Source of the DNA: Daphnia carinata
Lineage: Eukaryota; Arthropoda; Branchiopoda; Diplostraca; Daphniidae
NCBI RefSeq assembly: GCF_022539665.2
Contig: NC_081339.1
Location: forward strand, 8,925,367 to 8,989,366
Reading direction: 5' to 3'
Length of the DNA stretch: 64,000 nucleotides
Position numbers and translations under genes: made by a program. The notes beneath the pieces were generated by a model. The model made no database searches, was not told where the DNA came from, and saw nothing but the letters and a program-made list of their open reading frames with translations. Of the stretch, positions 33,394 through 46,926 are shown piece after piece. Position 1 is the stretch's first letter. Every line of letters begins with the position of its first letter.

Positions 33394-36300
33394 ATGGCCA
33401 AAATCTTCATACCGTTGGTGTTCTTACTGTGGGACGTTGCCTTAACGCTGGCAATGCGGGGATACGTGCTGACAGGACCGAAAAGTCTTCTTTCTAACAG
33501 TGTCGAAACTTTTTGCGTTTCCATTGAAGGCAGCTATACGATAGCCAATTGCACTTTGGATCTAATGGCCAGAGAAGGTGATGACGTATATGCATCGTCC
33601 AGTCGCCGTATTAAAGGTAAAATAACGTACGTGACGTACCTTTAATTTTCACTCTTTGTATTCCTACATTTTACTTCTTGCCTTTTGCTCAAGAACGAAT
33701 ATTGAAATACCGATTAAAGAAGCAATCATTTTTCAGACAGGCATGGCACTAATTTAAATTTGTTTGCTATTTGCTGCGCCGTTAGATCCAAAAGATTGCA
33801 TCAAATTGGCAGTGCCCGTTACTGGCGAATCGATGGCTCGTTTGCGCTGGCGAATGCGTTTCGAAAATTTGCCTGATTACACGGTGGACAATATTAAGCC
33901 AGTAGCGCTTAGGCAACTCGAAACCATCCACTTGATTCAGACTGATAAAGCTTGGTATACTCCAGGCCAGCTGGTTCGCTTTAGAATACTTAGTATGAAT
34001 CACATCCTGTATCCTTTACTAGAACCGGTTTGTATCGTTCCTTTGCACGCCTCTATGTGTTGATCACAATAACAAGGTCACGTAACACAAGGTCATTTTT
34101 TGGTTGCATTCAGGTTAAGCGTGTTTGGGTAGAAGATCCAACTGGGGCAACTATAGTCCAATGGACTAATCTAACCACGGCTCACGGTATCCATCAATTA
34201 GAACTGCAGCTGTCTGTCGAGCCTGTTCAAGTAAACACATCGGCTTAACAAGTGTCTTTTAAGCGAAAACTAATCACAAATGTTTTAAATTTTTTTTCAG
34301 GGTGTATGGAAAATTCAAATGGAAAGAGAATCACAAGAAAGAGGTGTTCAGTATTTTGAAGTGCGCGAATACGTCTTACCAAAGTTCGAAGTCAATATCA
34401 ATGCGCCACCGTTCATCGCCTACAACCAGGAAAGAGACAAATCAGTTCAAAAAATTCAAATCTCCATCTGCGCAAAGTAATCCTTAATTTCAAAGTTACT
34501 TCACATAAAAACACGAGTCCACACGACATGGCTAAAAATCAACAACACTCCAGTTAATTATAACGCATGTCTCGGATGTAATTCGAATGCCAAGTACCAT
34601 TGAAATTATTAGTTATCTGAGGGTAGAAATAGCATTCATAACAAGCTCGTTTTGAAGACTGATTCTTATAAAAAATAATTCCAAAAAATTTGATATTCCC
34701 CTTTCACAGGTATAGCTATGGTCAACCAGTGCGTGGCAACGTGAGAGCCAACATTAAAGTGAAGTCAGATTCTCGGTATTCTCACCGGCGTTATTCAATG
34801 ACACCAATGCCAGTCATCGACTTTGATAGGACTGGTGCCCTGAACGGGGACACTGGTTGCTACATCCTCAAACTGCCAGGCGATCAAATTGGTATTTCCA
34901 CTTACAGTGGATCCCTCCAAAAGAGTCTCCAAGTAAGACGTCACCTACAATATCTTTTCCAAACCGGCATTTTCAGATAACAAAAATTCTAATGCACCAC
35001 AAGTCTTATCCTTTGTTGAATTTTATCTCTTCGTTTTTTGCTTAGGTCTTAGCTATTGTTACGGAACAGGGTACTGGGATCGAAATGAACAGTACTTGGA
35101 GCACAGAAATTCAACGCCAGACAATGTCCGTCGATATCGCGACATGGAGCAGCAGCACCTTCAAAAGTGGTTTGCCTTACTACGGGAAAATCAAAGTGAC
35201 CACGGCTGATAATCAACCAGCTGTGGGTACCGCCGTTGAAATTTGCGCCAACCCAACGATCGTTCGTGATGAGAATGAACACGGCAAAAAAGAGAAAGCT
35301 CAGCAAAAGCCCAGTGGAAAGCGTCCAAGCGTCATCGATGTTCCAAAATACTGTTCTCTCCGTGAAGCTGATGCAAACGGATTTGTCAGTTTTGAACTGC
35401 TCCCTAGTGAGCCAGACATAACTGAATATAACATCAAAGTAATGACCTGAATGAACTTCGGTTGTTGAGGTATGATCTACAATTTTTGTTATTGACACAG
35501 GCTACGATACCTTCTCCGGGAAGGAGTCGCCGTGCCATAGGTCCTCAGCTAGACATCATTACCGAGGCCCAATTCAATATTCGCAGTCTGTACTCACCCA
35601 GTAAAAACTTTATGGTCTTTGTGCCGCCTCCGAACTATCCGAAAGCTGTCGCTTGTCTCTCCGTCCTTCCTGTCAAGCTCTATTTCACTGCAGATAAGGA
35701 CATCAACTTTAACGTTCACTATGTGGTCAGCCTCCATTCATAATAATAATTTGGACCCAGTATTGGCTAAATTCTCTACAATAGGTTATGGCGAGAGGCG
35801 ATGTGATGCATACAGGTGTGAAACAAGTCAAATTCCGCGAAGAAGACAACATAGACCTGAGTTTGGGAGAAACGCTGCTCAACAAACGCGACAACGGTGG
35901 GTCAGAGCTGGATGCAGACGTGGAAGCTTCCTTGAAGCATGTTGGCGATCTAGAATTTGAAATTGAAATTCTTCCCGAATACTCACCTAAAATAGCATTG
36001 CTGGCGTACTATGTTCGAGATGACAAGGAGGTAGTGACGGCTCACATCGATATACCCATCGAAAACTGCTTCCCAAATCCAGTACATTGCAATTGTATGA
36101 CTCTTTATTCTAATGGTTCATAACACACTTGACATTTGCATAGGTAAAATTGTCTTGGTCATCGCCGAGAAAGCAGCCTGGTCAGAATGTTACCATGAAT
36201 TTAAAAGGTACTGCTGGGTCGATTTGCGGTTATTCCGTGGTCGATCGCAGCGTCACCTATGCAAGGCCGGATTTGCAGCTGTCCGAATCAAAAATCTACA

Positions 36301-39300
36301 ATCGTTTACCTGATCTTCACATCCCGGCTGGTAGTAATCCTCAGCAAGTCACACCGGATTGGAAATATTGCGAAAAAAGTGTGAAAACAAAGTTGGATTT
36401 TGAACCACGTAACGTCAACCAATTTCTTGTCGTTTTCCTTTCAAACAGAAAATGGTGAATCGGACTTTGACGATCTTCGACGTCGAAAACGATCGTATTT
36501 CATAGGGCATTTCAGCGCGCAGTTCAAAGATGCCATGGAAGCCTTCGACGTACTTCAATGAAACAAACCCAGGATCGATCATTTTTTTCTGATAATTTCT
36601 TTTATTTATTTTTAGAACGCTGGAATTCTTGTCATGTCGGATTTGAACATTGAAACTAGACCCTGTACAGAAGTATCGAGAACGTTCCCCATGTATCTCA
36701 TGCGACGCGGAGGACTGGACCCGAAATTTAGAAGCTTACGTGGTAAAGCCAATATTATTTCTTCCTAGCTACATTCGAATTAGTTTTGTATTTTGCTTGA
36801 CTGCCAAATAGTTAACAAAAAAAAACAATACTTCTTTTAGTGAGCGCAGAATCAATGCCAGCCGAATCCAGGACATTTCTTAGTGCGGTGGAAGATGGTT
36901 AGTTACCATCCATTATTTTGGTCGTCTTCCAGTGAATGATATAAAATAATCTGTTTGGTTTTTGTTTTGGCTTCAGTGAATTCTTATGACAGCGTCGTCG
37001 ACTTGCAATCGGCTGTTAGTGTCCGTTCCTACTTCCCCGAGACCTGGCTTTGGGATTTGGTTACTCTTAAGTACTCGAAATGAATGTTAAAGTCTGTTTG
37101 CCAATAGGTGTTGTAATCTTGAATGGACTTTGTGTTGATTCTCTTAGTTCCAAAGGAGAATTTGGCAAAGCAGTCACCCTTCCTCACACCATCACCACAT
37201 GGGTGGGACGGGCACTTTGCGTCTCGGAGTCCCAAGGTTTCGGCATGACTGCGGCCGTAGATATTGAAGCCTTTCAACCCTTTTTCGTTGAGGTCCACTT
37301 GCCTTACTCGGTGAAAAGGACAGAGAAACTTCAGCTCAAAATCTCCGTATTTAATTACGCACCTCATTCGCTGCCTATTCGATTGACGCTGGCCTATTCA
37401 GAACAATTCGAATTGATAAGCGACTCCGATTCGACGTTGTTGTGTGTTCCAGCCCGAAACAACGTCGTTCATCATTTTGTTATCCACGCCATCGAGATGG
37501 GCAAGCACAACGTATCTGTATCTGCCACGATTGACGACAATTTTCCAGGAGAATGCGGACCCGAAATTCTACCGAGTGCCAGGTACATTTTCCGCGGATA
37601 AAAAAAATGCGATATATTAAAATAATGCCATTATATTTTTAAGCGATAATGTGATTAAAGAATTGCTGGTAATACCAGAGGGTTTTCCCGTTGAGCGTAT
37701 TTATTCTCATATGGCTTGCCCCAAAGGTAAGCTTATGATAAAATGACAGCAAAAAAAAAAAAACGTAACCTAACTGTTTACATGCAATTAATCGTAACAG
37801 ATTTCGACGAGGATAAGGCTCTCATCTGGGATTTGTCTCTACCCGAGGACCTGGTTGAAGGATCGGCAAGGGCTTGGGTTACTGCCGTTGGTGATCTTAT
37901 GGGACCTGCATTGCAAGTAAAATAATCACCAAACGTGACCTGTTATTTTAATTCTAATTTAGCAGTAGAGGATTTTTCATTTTTGAATTTTGTTCAGTTA
38001 AAAATGCACATTTATGTTCGATAGGGTTTATCGGGTCTCGTTCGTTTTCCAACGGGATGTGGCGAGCAAAACATGATCCTCTTCACACCGAATATTTACG
38101 TCACCCAGTATTTGGAGGCTACCAAGCAATTGGAACCTGCTTTTAAAGCTAAAGCCGTGAATTTCATGAAGAGCGGTTAGTTATTACAAGCACTCATTCG
38201 AATTATTTTCCATTTGCTAAAGTAGTTCATCCCTCTTGTTTGCGCGGACCCCGTGGTTTATGTCGACTTCTATTAGGCTACCAACGGGAATTAACATACC
38301 GACATGACGATGGCTCTTATTCGGCTTTTGGTAAAAATGATCCACAAGGCTCATTATGGCTAACTGCTTTCGTTGTCAAATCGTTTGCTGCCGCACGCCG
38401 TTACATCCACATCGATGACAATGAACTTCAAACGTCCGTCAGATGGCTCCAGTCGAAACAGTTGGAAAACGGATGTTTTCCTGTTGTTGGCACTGTTCTT
38501 CATGCCGATTTAAAGGTTTCATTCTTTCTTTTTAGGATGTCCACTTGAAATACTGGACAAAAATAAGTCAAGTAATTTTCTCTAAAACGTTTCATTTCTC
38601 TAGGGCGGTTTGGCAGAAAGTGATGAAAACTTAGCTCCATTGACAGCCTTCACGTTAATATCACTCTTGGAAATGTACTCGGAGGACAACAAAACGACGG
38701 AAAGAAAAAAAACGATGTTGGCTGTGAAAAAGTTATTGGACAATACGTTACCTTGTCTGGAATCCGAAGAGTCTGAGATGGCCGATGTGTACACCAGAGC
38801 ATTGACCGCCTACGCTTTAACATTGGCAAATCAGTTTGAATCCGCTCGACATCACATCGACTGGCTAATGGCTCACGCGCAAAACAACAATTCTTTACTT
38901 TGGTGGCAGAAACCCGGTGTGTTAAACATTTTTTTTTTTAATTCCCATTTCCAAAGTTAGAATTCAATTGAAACGTTTGATTGTATTGCCGACAAGCAAT
39001 TTCCACGAATACTTTTGGCTTTCTTTATTGCCGACGATTAATTGAAAGTTGAACATTGAGCAGGAAGTGGGCCAGCACTGAACGTTGAAATGACGTCATA
39101 CGTCTTGCTGAGCTTAGTGAAACTGGGCAGTAACCAGGACTTACTGAAAGCTCGCTCGATCGTCCGTTGGCTGTCCAAGCAGCGCAATAGCGAAGGAGGA
39201 TTCGTTTCAACTCAAGATACAGTTGTCGCTTTACAGGTAAATACAATTCCTGGTTTAAGCTCAGTTTTATCATTTGAATTAAGCTTTTTAATTTAAAAAC

Positions 39301-41233
39301 AAAAATGATTTAGGCTATTGCAGCGTATGCTTCGTTTATCGGAGCGCAATCAGTTGATATGGAGATACTCATCACAGCTGGCGTTTACGAAAATTATGTC
39401 CGTATTCGCGAATACGATCGTCTCGTGCAGCGCCGAATCGATCTTCCATCGCCGTTGGCGACAGAAGTTCACATTGACACTGTCGGCGAGGGAAGCGGTT
39501 GTGCGATCCTCCAGGTTTGTTATAGTGGAAGCATTAACTCAAACTTCCTTTACACCAGTTCAACCATTTGCTTTCTTGTTTCCGCTAGGCTACGCTTCGT
39601 TACAACGTTCGAACGGCACCACCAGCGTAAATTTCAACATTTTTTTTATTATTCTGTTTTTAAGCTTCCATGATAAACGCTATTTGATTGTATAGCGCAT
39701 TGTTCCACCTGAACGTGAGCACAGCACAGGAGATGGGTGGAGTAGGAGAGAAATGTCGGCAACAGTTGGTCGTTTGCAGTCGATATCTCGGATCTAAAAA
39801 TCACGAATCGAATATGGCGCTGATCGAGATCGGATTTGTATCCGGCTATGAAGTTGACAAAGCTTCGCTTAATGTAAGACAAACACACAGATATTAAGAG
39901 TGTATTTATCTGGGGATTAAGGCACAGATCGCCAAAGTGCATAACGTTACATAACGTACCATGGCATTTGAAATGATTTCCTTCTTCTTTGCTTACTCTT
40001 TGTGCCATAGAAAAACACACTGCCTGGGGTGAAGCGTCACGAGGTTACGGGAGATACGGTGGTTCTCTATTTCGACCAAATTACTTCGCACAAAGATGTT
40101 TGCGTTTCGCTAGTCGCTCAACACGTGTACCAGGTCGAAGATGCCAAGGAGGCCAACGTCAAGATTTATGATTATTATCAACCTGAACATGGCAAAATCA
40201 TCTCCTACAATTTACCGAACGGTACGAGCTCTCACACATCACCAGTTCGCAAAGATGACCTAATTGTTTGATTTGTGTTTTGTTTTTTTCCCACCTTTTT
40301 TTATTTCTCACGGCCTTTGGCAGGATGTGCCTTGTCAGAAGCAAGCCCACAGCCACTGCAAGCAGTGCCTTTGGCTGATGCAATGATACTCTCTTCAGCT
40401 TCCCCGCCACTTGTGTCTAGAAAGGGAGTCCAGATAAGTGATACGGTATCGGCAGCCGATGCTGTCATCATTGAACCAATACCAACGAAGGAGGTTGTAA
40501 GCGAGCCTCAAGGTATGTTAGGCCATTTCACTGTGAAGAGTACGATGAACAACAGCCGCATTGCGCGAATGAATGACGCTGAAGACGTAGATGTCGCGAA
40601 AAGTCCTAGACTCGCCAATTTTGATCTGGATGTTTCAGATAGAGGTGAAGGGCCTGTTCCAGTCTTCGCACCCCCAGGTGGTTGAAATATTTCAACCCAA
40701 TTTATGTTGTGTTTTTCAATTGGAGTTTTGCATTTTTTTTTCGAACGCTAACGAATCTGTTGTTTTGCGCGTTTCACAGGTCACTTACGTGGTTGTCCGC
40801 GTTGTGCCCTAGGCTTACCTGGAGATTTTCCATCGTTGTATTGCCAGTCGAAAACTGTTTATATAGCTGAAACCCGACCATCGCGTGGTCAGCGGCTAAG
40901 GCTAGTTAACGATATTTCATCGCAGCACCTGAAACCAGTGAAAATGAATTCGTCGATCGATTTGCTGCTTGAGCCTAACTGCGAATGCCATTTTTTCAAA
41001 CCAGGTATCTACTCGTGAACATTCACACCAATCTATGGAATACATGCATGACTTTTTTTGTTTGTTTAGAAACCACCAATCGAAGTGTCGTCGTACTCGG
41101 TCTTCCGGTCACATCGCTTCCTTCTTCTCCCGCTAAATTGGCGGTCGGACCAGAACTATTGATTATCGATTCAAATCCGAAGCAAATAAATATCAAGTCG
41201 ATTCGCAACAAATGCGGTCGAATGGTGCCATAA
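33394..41233 (+). CDS. Thioester/alpha-2-macroglobulin family protein
   Basis: Twenty-seven coding exons join in phase to 1796 residues: 33394-33616, 33786-34027, 34114-34230, 34301-34476, 34710-34932, 35046-35438, 35501-35725, 35785-36081, 36144-36378, 36449-36549, 36616-36742, 36841-36897, 36977-37070, 37148-37582, 37644-37726, 37801-37916, 38025-38175, 38277-38515, 38604-38916, 39064-39236, 39314-39514, 39589-39626, 39696-39873, 40011-40221, 40324-40677, 40780-41004, 41070-41233. A signal peptide (1-20) is followed by macroglobulin domains, a furin-type site RRRKR at 721-725, the thioester GCGEQ at 1059-1063 (38055-38069), and a helical thioester domain with a His at 1174 (VLHADLKGG) in the position of the catalytic His of complement C3. 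The receptor-binding-like region follows, then a tail of about 210 residues whose last 130 carry six cysteines (CPRC, YCQ, NCEC, KCG), resembling a netrin/C345C-type module. No six-cysteine anaphylatoxin domain is seen. Likely role: secreted immune opsonin or protease trap of the haemolymph. Naming as TEP, CD109-like or C3-like needs phylogeny. Confidence 0.9.
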
Positions 41234-41466
41234 TATCTAACAAATGGTTTGCTTTGTTATGTCACATTACTGCATTTAATACATTTGCGTTGCAACCGTT
41301 CAATTAGTTAGCCTGTCCAGTCCACGTCAAAAATGATTACCGTATTTTTTTTTACCTATTCATCCGATGATGTATCATGTGCTGAATTCTGTAAGTGTAC
41401 TCGTTTCTTTACCGCTGTCCAACGTAATGATGGTAGCTCTTCATTCATTGTACTCTTATTTAGTTC

Positions 41467-41472
41467 AATAAA
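41467..41472 (+). terminator. Polyadenylation signal candidate, thioester gene
   Basis: AATAAA lies about 235 bases after the stop codon at 41233, the first good signal on the plus strand. The 3' untranslated region would end near 41490. Confidence 0.55.
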
Positions 41473-41746
41473 CTAGGAAATAGAATTGATCCAATGAAAC
41501 CAGTGAAAGCTATACACATCTGTCAATAACAAATGTGTATTAGGCAACTAATTTGCATCACTTTTTGTAGTTTCATCGTCCGAAATCATTTAACGCTGGC
41601 GCTCATTCTTCTTTGACTCGTTTTCCCTTTTTTTAAATTCTAATTGTGCAATGAAGTACTACATGTCAGATTCGGTGTGAATTTAGGACAGAGTAATAGG
41701 CACGAAGTTTTGACGACTGAAACTATAGTTGTATCACTTGGCTAGT

Positions 41747-41752
41747 TTTATT
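41747..41752 (-). terminator. Polyadenylation signal of the RING gene
   Basis: TTTATT on the plus strand is AATAAA on the minus strand, about 100 bases past the stop of the RNF26-like gene. With the plus-strand signal at 41467 this gives two convergent, non-overlapping transcripts. Confidence 0.6.
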
Positions 41753-41854
41753 ACATAAAATCGTACAAGTCTTCAGGGGAAAAAAACTGATGTCAATAAT
41801 GGAGAGAGCAACATAACGAAAAGTAGTTGGTATTTTCTTAACTTCGAAGACAAA

Positions 41855-42841
41855 CTACGTATACACTTTCAGACTATGAGTTACAAAATGGCGACAAAGC
41901 GGGCAGATCGGATTCGATTCTTGTATGGTATCCACACAAGTTTGACACAAACAAAAGTGACGACATGGGAGCAAAATGACACACTTGAAATGATCGTGGC
42001 AAATAACACACAATTTATCTTCCCGCTCTTGTTCCAACTGGCGCAGTAAATGGCCGGTAGAATGGTTTTCCATTTCAAGTTTTCCACCTTGTTGCAGCGA
42101 AGACGGTCTTTTGAATTTTGGCATACGTAACCAAGAATTTCCCGCTATCCAACTCTTTGCTATTTGCCAATAAAACAAGACGGATTTCAAGAAAAAGAAG
42201 AAAACCAATGAAATGACTATTGCAAGAAGCACTCCAAACAAAGAAGAGGGTGGAATGTCACTAAGTTCATAATGTACACTTTTAAAAAACACGAGAATGG
42301 CATTAGCTATTCGTAAAAAATAGTCCCACATCAATTGCAGTAACCAACTGATTGCTGAGGTAACTCCACAGGCAATTGATAACAAAAGGTTGGGTCCTAG
42401 TTGGACAAGAAAGATGGTGCTATTCCCGATAAGTATCAGTAAGGCTTTAGCATTGATGAGAGTGCATAGGATTAGGTCAAGTACACTTTCAAATATTGCA
42501 TGTACCAGCAAATGAAGCTGGATGAAAAAGGTTTTGAAGGAATTCACACAACTAAAAATGGCTAGAACAATGTGATCTCCAGTATCACCTAAGAATTTGA
42601 GCACAGTTTCAAATACGTCAGTTAAATCTTGGATAAACAAAACAAAATCATTTTTTGCTGACAACAGACCATCAGCCAAAGAAAACATACAAGAAATGGT
42701 AGTTTCAACAATAAAAATCATTGACTGCCATAAAAATTTCCCAAATAAAGTGACAAATTGGAAAATATTTGCCATTGTTGATCCTGTGCATTGTATGTAG
42801 CTTTCAATCTCATGTGTGATACTGGTTAAAATGTTTGACAT
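41855..42841 (-). CDS. RNF26-like membrane RING E3 ubiquitin ligase
   Basis: An intronless frame of 328 codons starts with ATG at 42841. Several hydrophobic segments fill roughly residues 15-230 (about five to six membrane spans). A short basic linker follows, then a C-terminal C3HC4 RING: CVICHDHF, LPCRHFCLCQTC, NPICPLC at about 277-317. A multi-span N-terminus with an extreme C-terminal RING is the architecture of RNF26, an ER/endosomal-membrane E3 ligase that organises perinuclear vesicles and acts on STING in vertebrates. The match is by architecture and RING spacing. No domain is missing and there is no sign of decay. It converges on the thioester gene. Confidence 0.8.
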   Translation of the reverse strand: MSNILTSITHEIESYIQCTGSTMANIFQFVTLFGKFLWQSMIFIVETTISCMFSLADGLLSAKNDFVLFIQDLTDVFETVLKFLGDTGDHIVLAIFSCVNSFKTFFIQLHLLVHAIFESVLDLILCTLINAKALLILIGNSTIFLVQLGPNLLLSIACGVTSAISWLLQLMWDYFLRIANAILVFFKSVHYELSDIPPSSLFGVLLAIVISLVFFFFLKSVLFYWQIAKSWIAGNSWLRMPKFKRPSSLQQGGKLEMENHSTGHLLRQLEQEREDKLCVICHDHFKCVILLPCRHFCLCQTCVDTIQESNPICPLCRHFVTHSLKVYT

Positions 42842-43707
42842 TCTCCAACAATATCAATTGAACTCCTTCCGACAGTCTGGACAATTAGTTCCTGTTACAA
42901 AACTTTTCAATTAAACATTCGCAATCATTAATTATTCAAGGTTTACTGTAGTCAGGCTGGTTTAAACGATGCCATTTTCAAATGCGGCTGTTAGGTTTTA
43001 CAGTACACTCTTACCGGTTTTGTTTTTGAAACTGCAGCGCCTCTAGCGATGATTGAGAGAGTGATAAGCTAAAAGCTAAATTATTTCGCCTTTCAAACTT
43101 ACATTACTAGGATATCAAACCGAAGGTGGTAGATGGAAAACAATTACTTCACAAACTTGAAATGTCAATTTATTGGGTTTGTAAATGCAAACCGTTTGTG
43201 TTATCACCTTCTTAGTGTAATAAACCTATGGGTTCAATCCTGTCAAAGCTTCATACGAGCATTTTCAACATAACACCCGTTCCGATTTGAAAACTTTTTT
43301 CCCCAATACGCGTTTCATAGAACTTTCTAGGTCACACTATCAATGCAATGAAGAAATGTCTTTTGTAATTGAATTAATGATTACAAATGTTTTATTTAAT
43401 CTTGGCAAGATTTAGCTCGTAAAGAAGCACAGTTGGCGTAACATCTTCTGCATGAAAAGAAAACTCAATTCAATCAATGGAAGGGTTTTAGATGGTCGGC
43501 TTTCTTCGTATACAATACGTTGTATATCCGTTTGGGGAAAAAATACGTCTTGCAGAGTTGCCGGCCAGAAATCGTTCAATCGCGACGAGTGAAGGCGTGA
43601 AATGACTTGACGTTGTGACTACATTGGGTGCAAACACCATCGAATAAGGAAGAGGGGGAGGTGGTGCTTGGAGACAGTCACGGCCATCCTAAGGTAATCT
43701 TTCTGTG
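42842..43707. other. Intergenic, upstream of the RING gene
   Basis: No gene recognised. It should contain the RING gene promoter in its first few hundred bases. Past about 43.5 kb the sequence changes to the homopolymer-rich character of the right third of the window. Confidence 0.5.
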
Positions 43708-43826
43708 TATAAAAGGCAATTGGTTTTACGCCCCATTGTGATCGCATAGTCCACTCTATAGATATACGATTTGCCTAACACTAAAGCTGCTGCTGCTTAT
43801 AAAATTGTGTGCAATCAACTAAAATG
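43708..43826 (+). promoter_or_regulatory. Orphan TATA promoter candidate
   Basis: TATAAAAGG at 43708-43716 is a strong TATA box; a second, TATAAAATT, lies near 43798. An ATG in good context (CAACTAAAATGAG) at 43824-43826 opens only MSAGN before a GTATAA that could be a donor or a stop. No downstream exon could be linked, so a gene is not called. Confidence 0.3.
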
Positions 43827-46775
43827 AGCGCAGGAAACGTATAATCATTAATTACTGATGAAATGTGTACATCAGCGCGTGCGCATCGCGGAAACGTGTA
43901 TGCTGATTGTGTAGATGTGTGGAGGAGATGTATTGATTTTAGAGCACTGCCAACTGTTTTGCTCTGTCGCTTCTACATCCGCACCCCGAAACAACATTCA
44001 GGTTTGAAACACACGCAATCCAAGGCGTAAGATTCAGCCAATGGGCCCTGTAGATCAGTCCCACGGCTTGGCTATTAGGTGTTGGCACTCAGGCATCGCG
44101 ATACGAATTCGCTTAGCTCAAGAGCAGATCAACACACCATTCTGAATTATTCATTAGGCGCCTCGGCTCAGCTGCTTTGTATCCTTCATACAGTCAGAAT
44201 GGTGGATCAATGTTTAGAACGCCAGAAAATGGCTAAAAGAATGGCAAAAGCGACGAAATAACGCAGACTTACCAGCAGAAAATAAATAAAATAAAAAATC
44301 GAAATGCAAAAAAAAAAAAAAAGAAGGAAACAACAAAACAAAAAGCGGACGGCCCATGATAAAGAGACATCGTGCTCTTGCGATTTACCGCACTTCTTCA
44401 AGAGTCACGGTCTGTGATGGCATATAGGCCTGCTCGAACCAAACGAGTCATCCATCCCAATCCGAAATGTTTTTCCCTTCTCCTCGTATGACGTACACTA
44501 CGAAGAAATGTAGTGGTTCGACGAGAACGTGTATGTGTCATCTCTGCACACAGCGCCCGTTATTGATAGCAGCGAAACACAGGAAAGACATATTTCTACT
44601 GTCAAATCCGCAAAAGGGATCGGACGTGAACGTTTGTTCCCTTTTCTTTTTTTCTTTCTCCAGGTGGAATTTGCGTGTATTTCGTTTTAATGCGCTTCCT
44701 TCATATTTCAATTGCACCATCTCGTTTTGCTAGATGCGAGTCGGGTATAAGTTAGGGTAAGCTATTGAACAGAAGCCTAACCACAAAGTTTAGGAAATTA
44801 GCACGAGGGTATAATCGTTTGATGTACTACCGGTTTGGCACATGTAATCAACTGGATGCCCGTCGAATGGGAAATTATGTTGCCCTTCGCAATCCATGCT
44901 CTTGTCAAAATGCATAACGAGCCTCATGTGCATATACGAGGTTGTAAAGAAAAAAATACGAAATTCTTTGTCAGAATAGTTAACACAATACAATATATTT
45001 TCAAGCAAGGGAAATCAAGAATAATGGCGGCGTAAATGCACTACTTTATTATTCTTTTTTTTTTCTCTCTTTACCTTTAGGGGAAAAAAAACGTGAGTAA
45101 AACGGGAGATCAATACTTTTGCTTGTTACCTCATTTCAGCTTAGATGTTGTAGAAAGCCCGAAAGCTGTCCGTGTATCGCCTGCATGTGCACACAAAAGC
45201 AAAGCGCTTGATGGGCCCGCTAAACCCGGCACACGATGACCGGGTGTTTCATTATCGTTTGTCCAAGTGCCTTTGAGACGATTAAAAGAAACGGATCTAC
45301 TAGATACGATGATCCACGTTGGATTAACTCTCTTGCATGTAACAATACTTTTCACTGATGGGGTGGGGAGTGTGTAGTAGTGGGGGGGGGTGGGGTGGGG
45401 TGGAGCGAGGGGTTATTCGAAGAGAGAGGAAGGAGAACACAGGAAAGCTTTTTCCTGCACACGCCACTGGGTTTGTTTGCAGCAGAATCCGAGATGGTTA
45501 CAGGATCCCTGCATATGCAAATTGAGGGCTCCTTTTTTCTTCGTAGAGTGTACCACTTCGAAAGGTTAGCGGAGACGACGAACGAGTACGTTCTCGGCTG
45601 AGACATGTGACAAATATCTTGGGGAGACCCATACTATTTGACGCTGTCCAGGGAATATAGTATGCATCTATACATACAAATAGATTCTATCACGAAATCA
45701 TTGGGGCTTGTGCGACTGTCCAAGAACATGCCCAACGAAACATGTCCGACTGTCAAAACGATACAAGTTGCGTAAGACGACCCCTATAATGGACCGTAGA
45801 TGCCACGACTGCGTGTTCTCTCCCTCTTTCTATCCTTGGTTCCAATCAAACGTTCGCCTTTGCATGTTACAGAGAAAAATAACTGTAGTGTATCGAGTTG
45901 CGTTCCCCACGCCCAAGGTCGTCGCAACAGCTCGTGTCGTCGGAATGGAAAAAAATGTGTTTGCTGTTGGCGTATTTCGGGGTGGGGTAAGAAACGGCAA
46001 ACTTATTACGTAACGGGTTCGAAATTTTCGTTTTTCAAAGTGATGAATAACAAACAACAGGGTAATAGCTAACCTCACCTACATTCCCCATTTTCCAAAC
46101 CTTTAGAAATGAGAACGACAAGAGAATAACTTGGGTCGTTTGCTGTTAGTACCAGCAACACAGAAAGGGGGGGACGGCAACACAAAAAAGGTAGAGAATG
46201 TTTCATTCGTCCTTCATTAGAGCAGTGATAAATAGGAAAACGCGTAATATGGAGCACACGTGCATGAAGCGCGCAGCATTAAAGAATACGCTGCTGGAAA
46301 AGTCAGTGTGCAACTCTATACATGTGTAGCCCACAAAACAACAAAAAGGGGGTATGGCCATTGGGATCGGACCACTGGCTTATTTGGACACGAGCGTCAA
46401 GCCTATATTGCTGCGGCACCAACTGCGTGGGGGGAAAGAAAACCAGTCCGCGCCCGCGGGTCAACTAAATCGAAACGACGCACGTAGACCTCGTCTAGTT
46501 AAAATCGATAAAGCAAAACATTGTATGCAGGAGAAAAAAAAAAACACATACTAGCCGCTTTTGTTTAGGTGCTACACCAAAGACCTTTTTTTTTTTTTTT
46601 TTTTTTGGGTTGACGCCCCCCTCTTTTCGGTGGCCTTTCCCTTTGCGTCCTAACGAAATATCGGAACGCCGTTCTCCCAAAAGTTGGGTAGCAGTGACTC
46701 GGCTGAGACCTGCGCGAACAGCAGACGTCTGTGTTCGTCTGAAGGCGGTCAGTGGACTTTTTTGACTGTAGTTAG

Positions 46776-46926
46776 TCAGTTGGGCAGTCGCTGTTTCGCC
46801 GAAGTTGCCCCCAAAAACCGACACAACAGTTTGCAATCACAGCTGCAATCCGACGTAATCTCTGAACGTGTTGGTGACATCGTTCAAGAAAACAAGAAGA
46901 CAAAAACATACAAAAGAACCGCACAG
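46776..46926 (+). promoter_or_regulatory. Possible untranslated first exon
   Basis: An initiator-like TCAGTT (46776-46781) is followed by about 140 bases of higher-GC, non-repetitive sequence ending in CACAG/GTATTG, a donor-like site. It stands out from the surrounding homopolymer-rich DNA and could be a first exon of the plus-strand gene at 58.3 kb. No TATA box is present. Confidence 0.2.

Noticed and set aside
43220-43260. GGGTTCAATCC-like T-arm suggesting a tRNA
   Set aside because: No acceptor stem, D arm or anticodon arm could be paired around it; no tRNA was found anywhere in the window.
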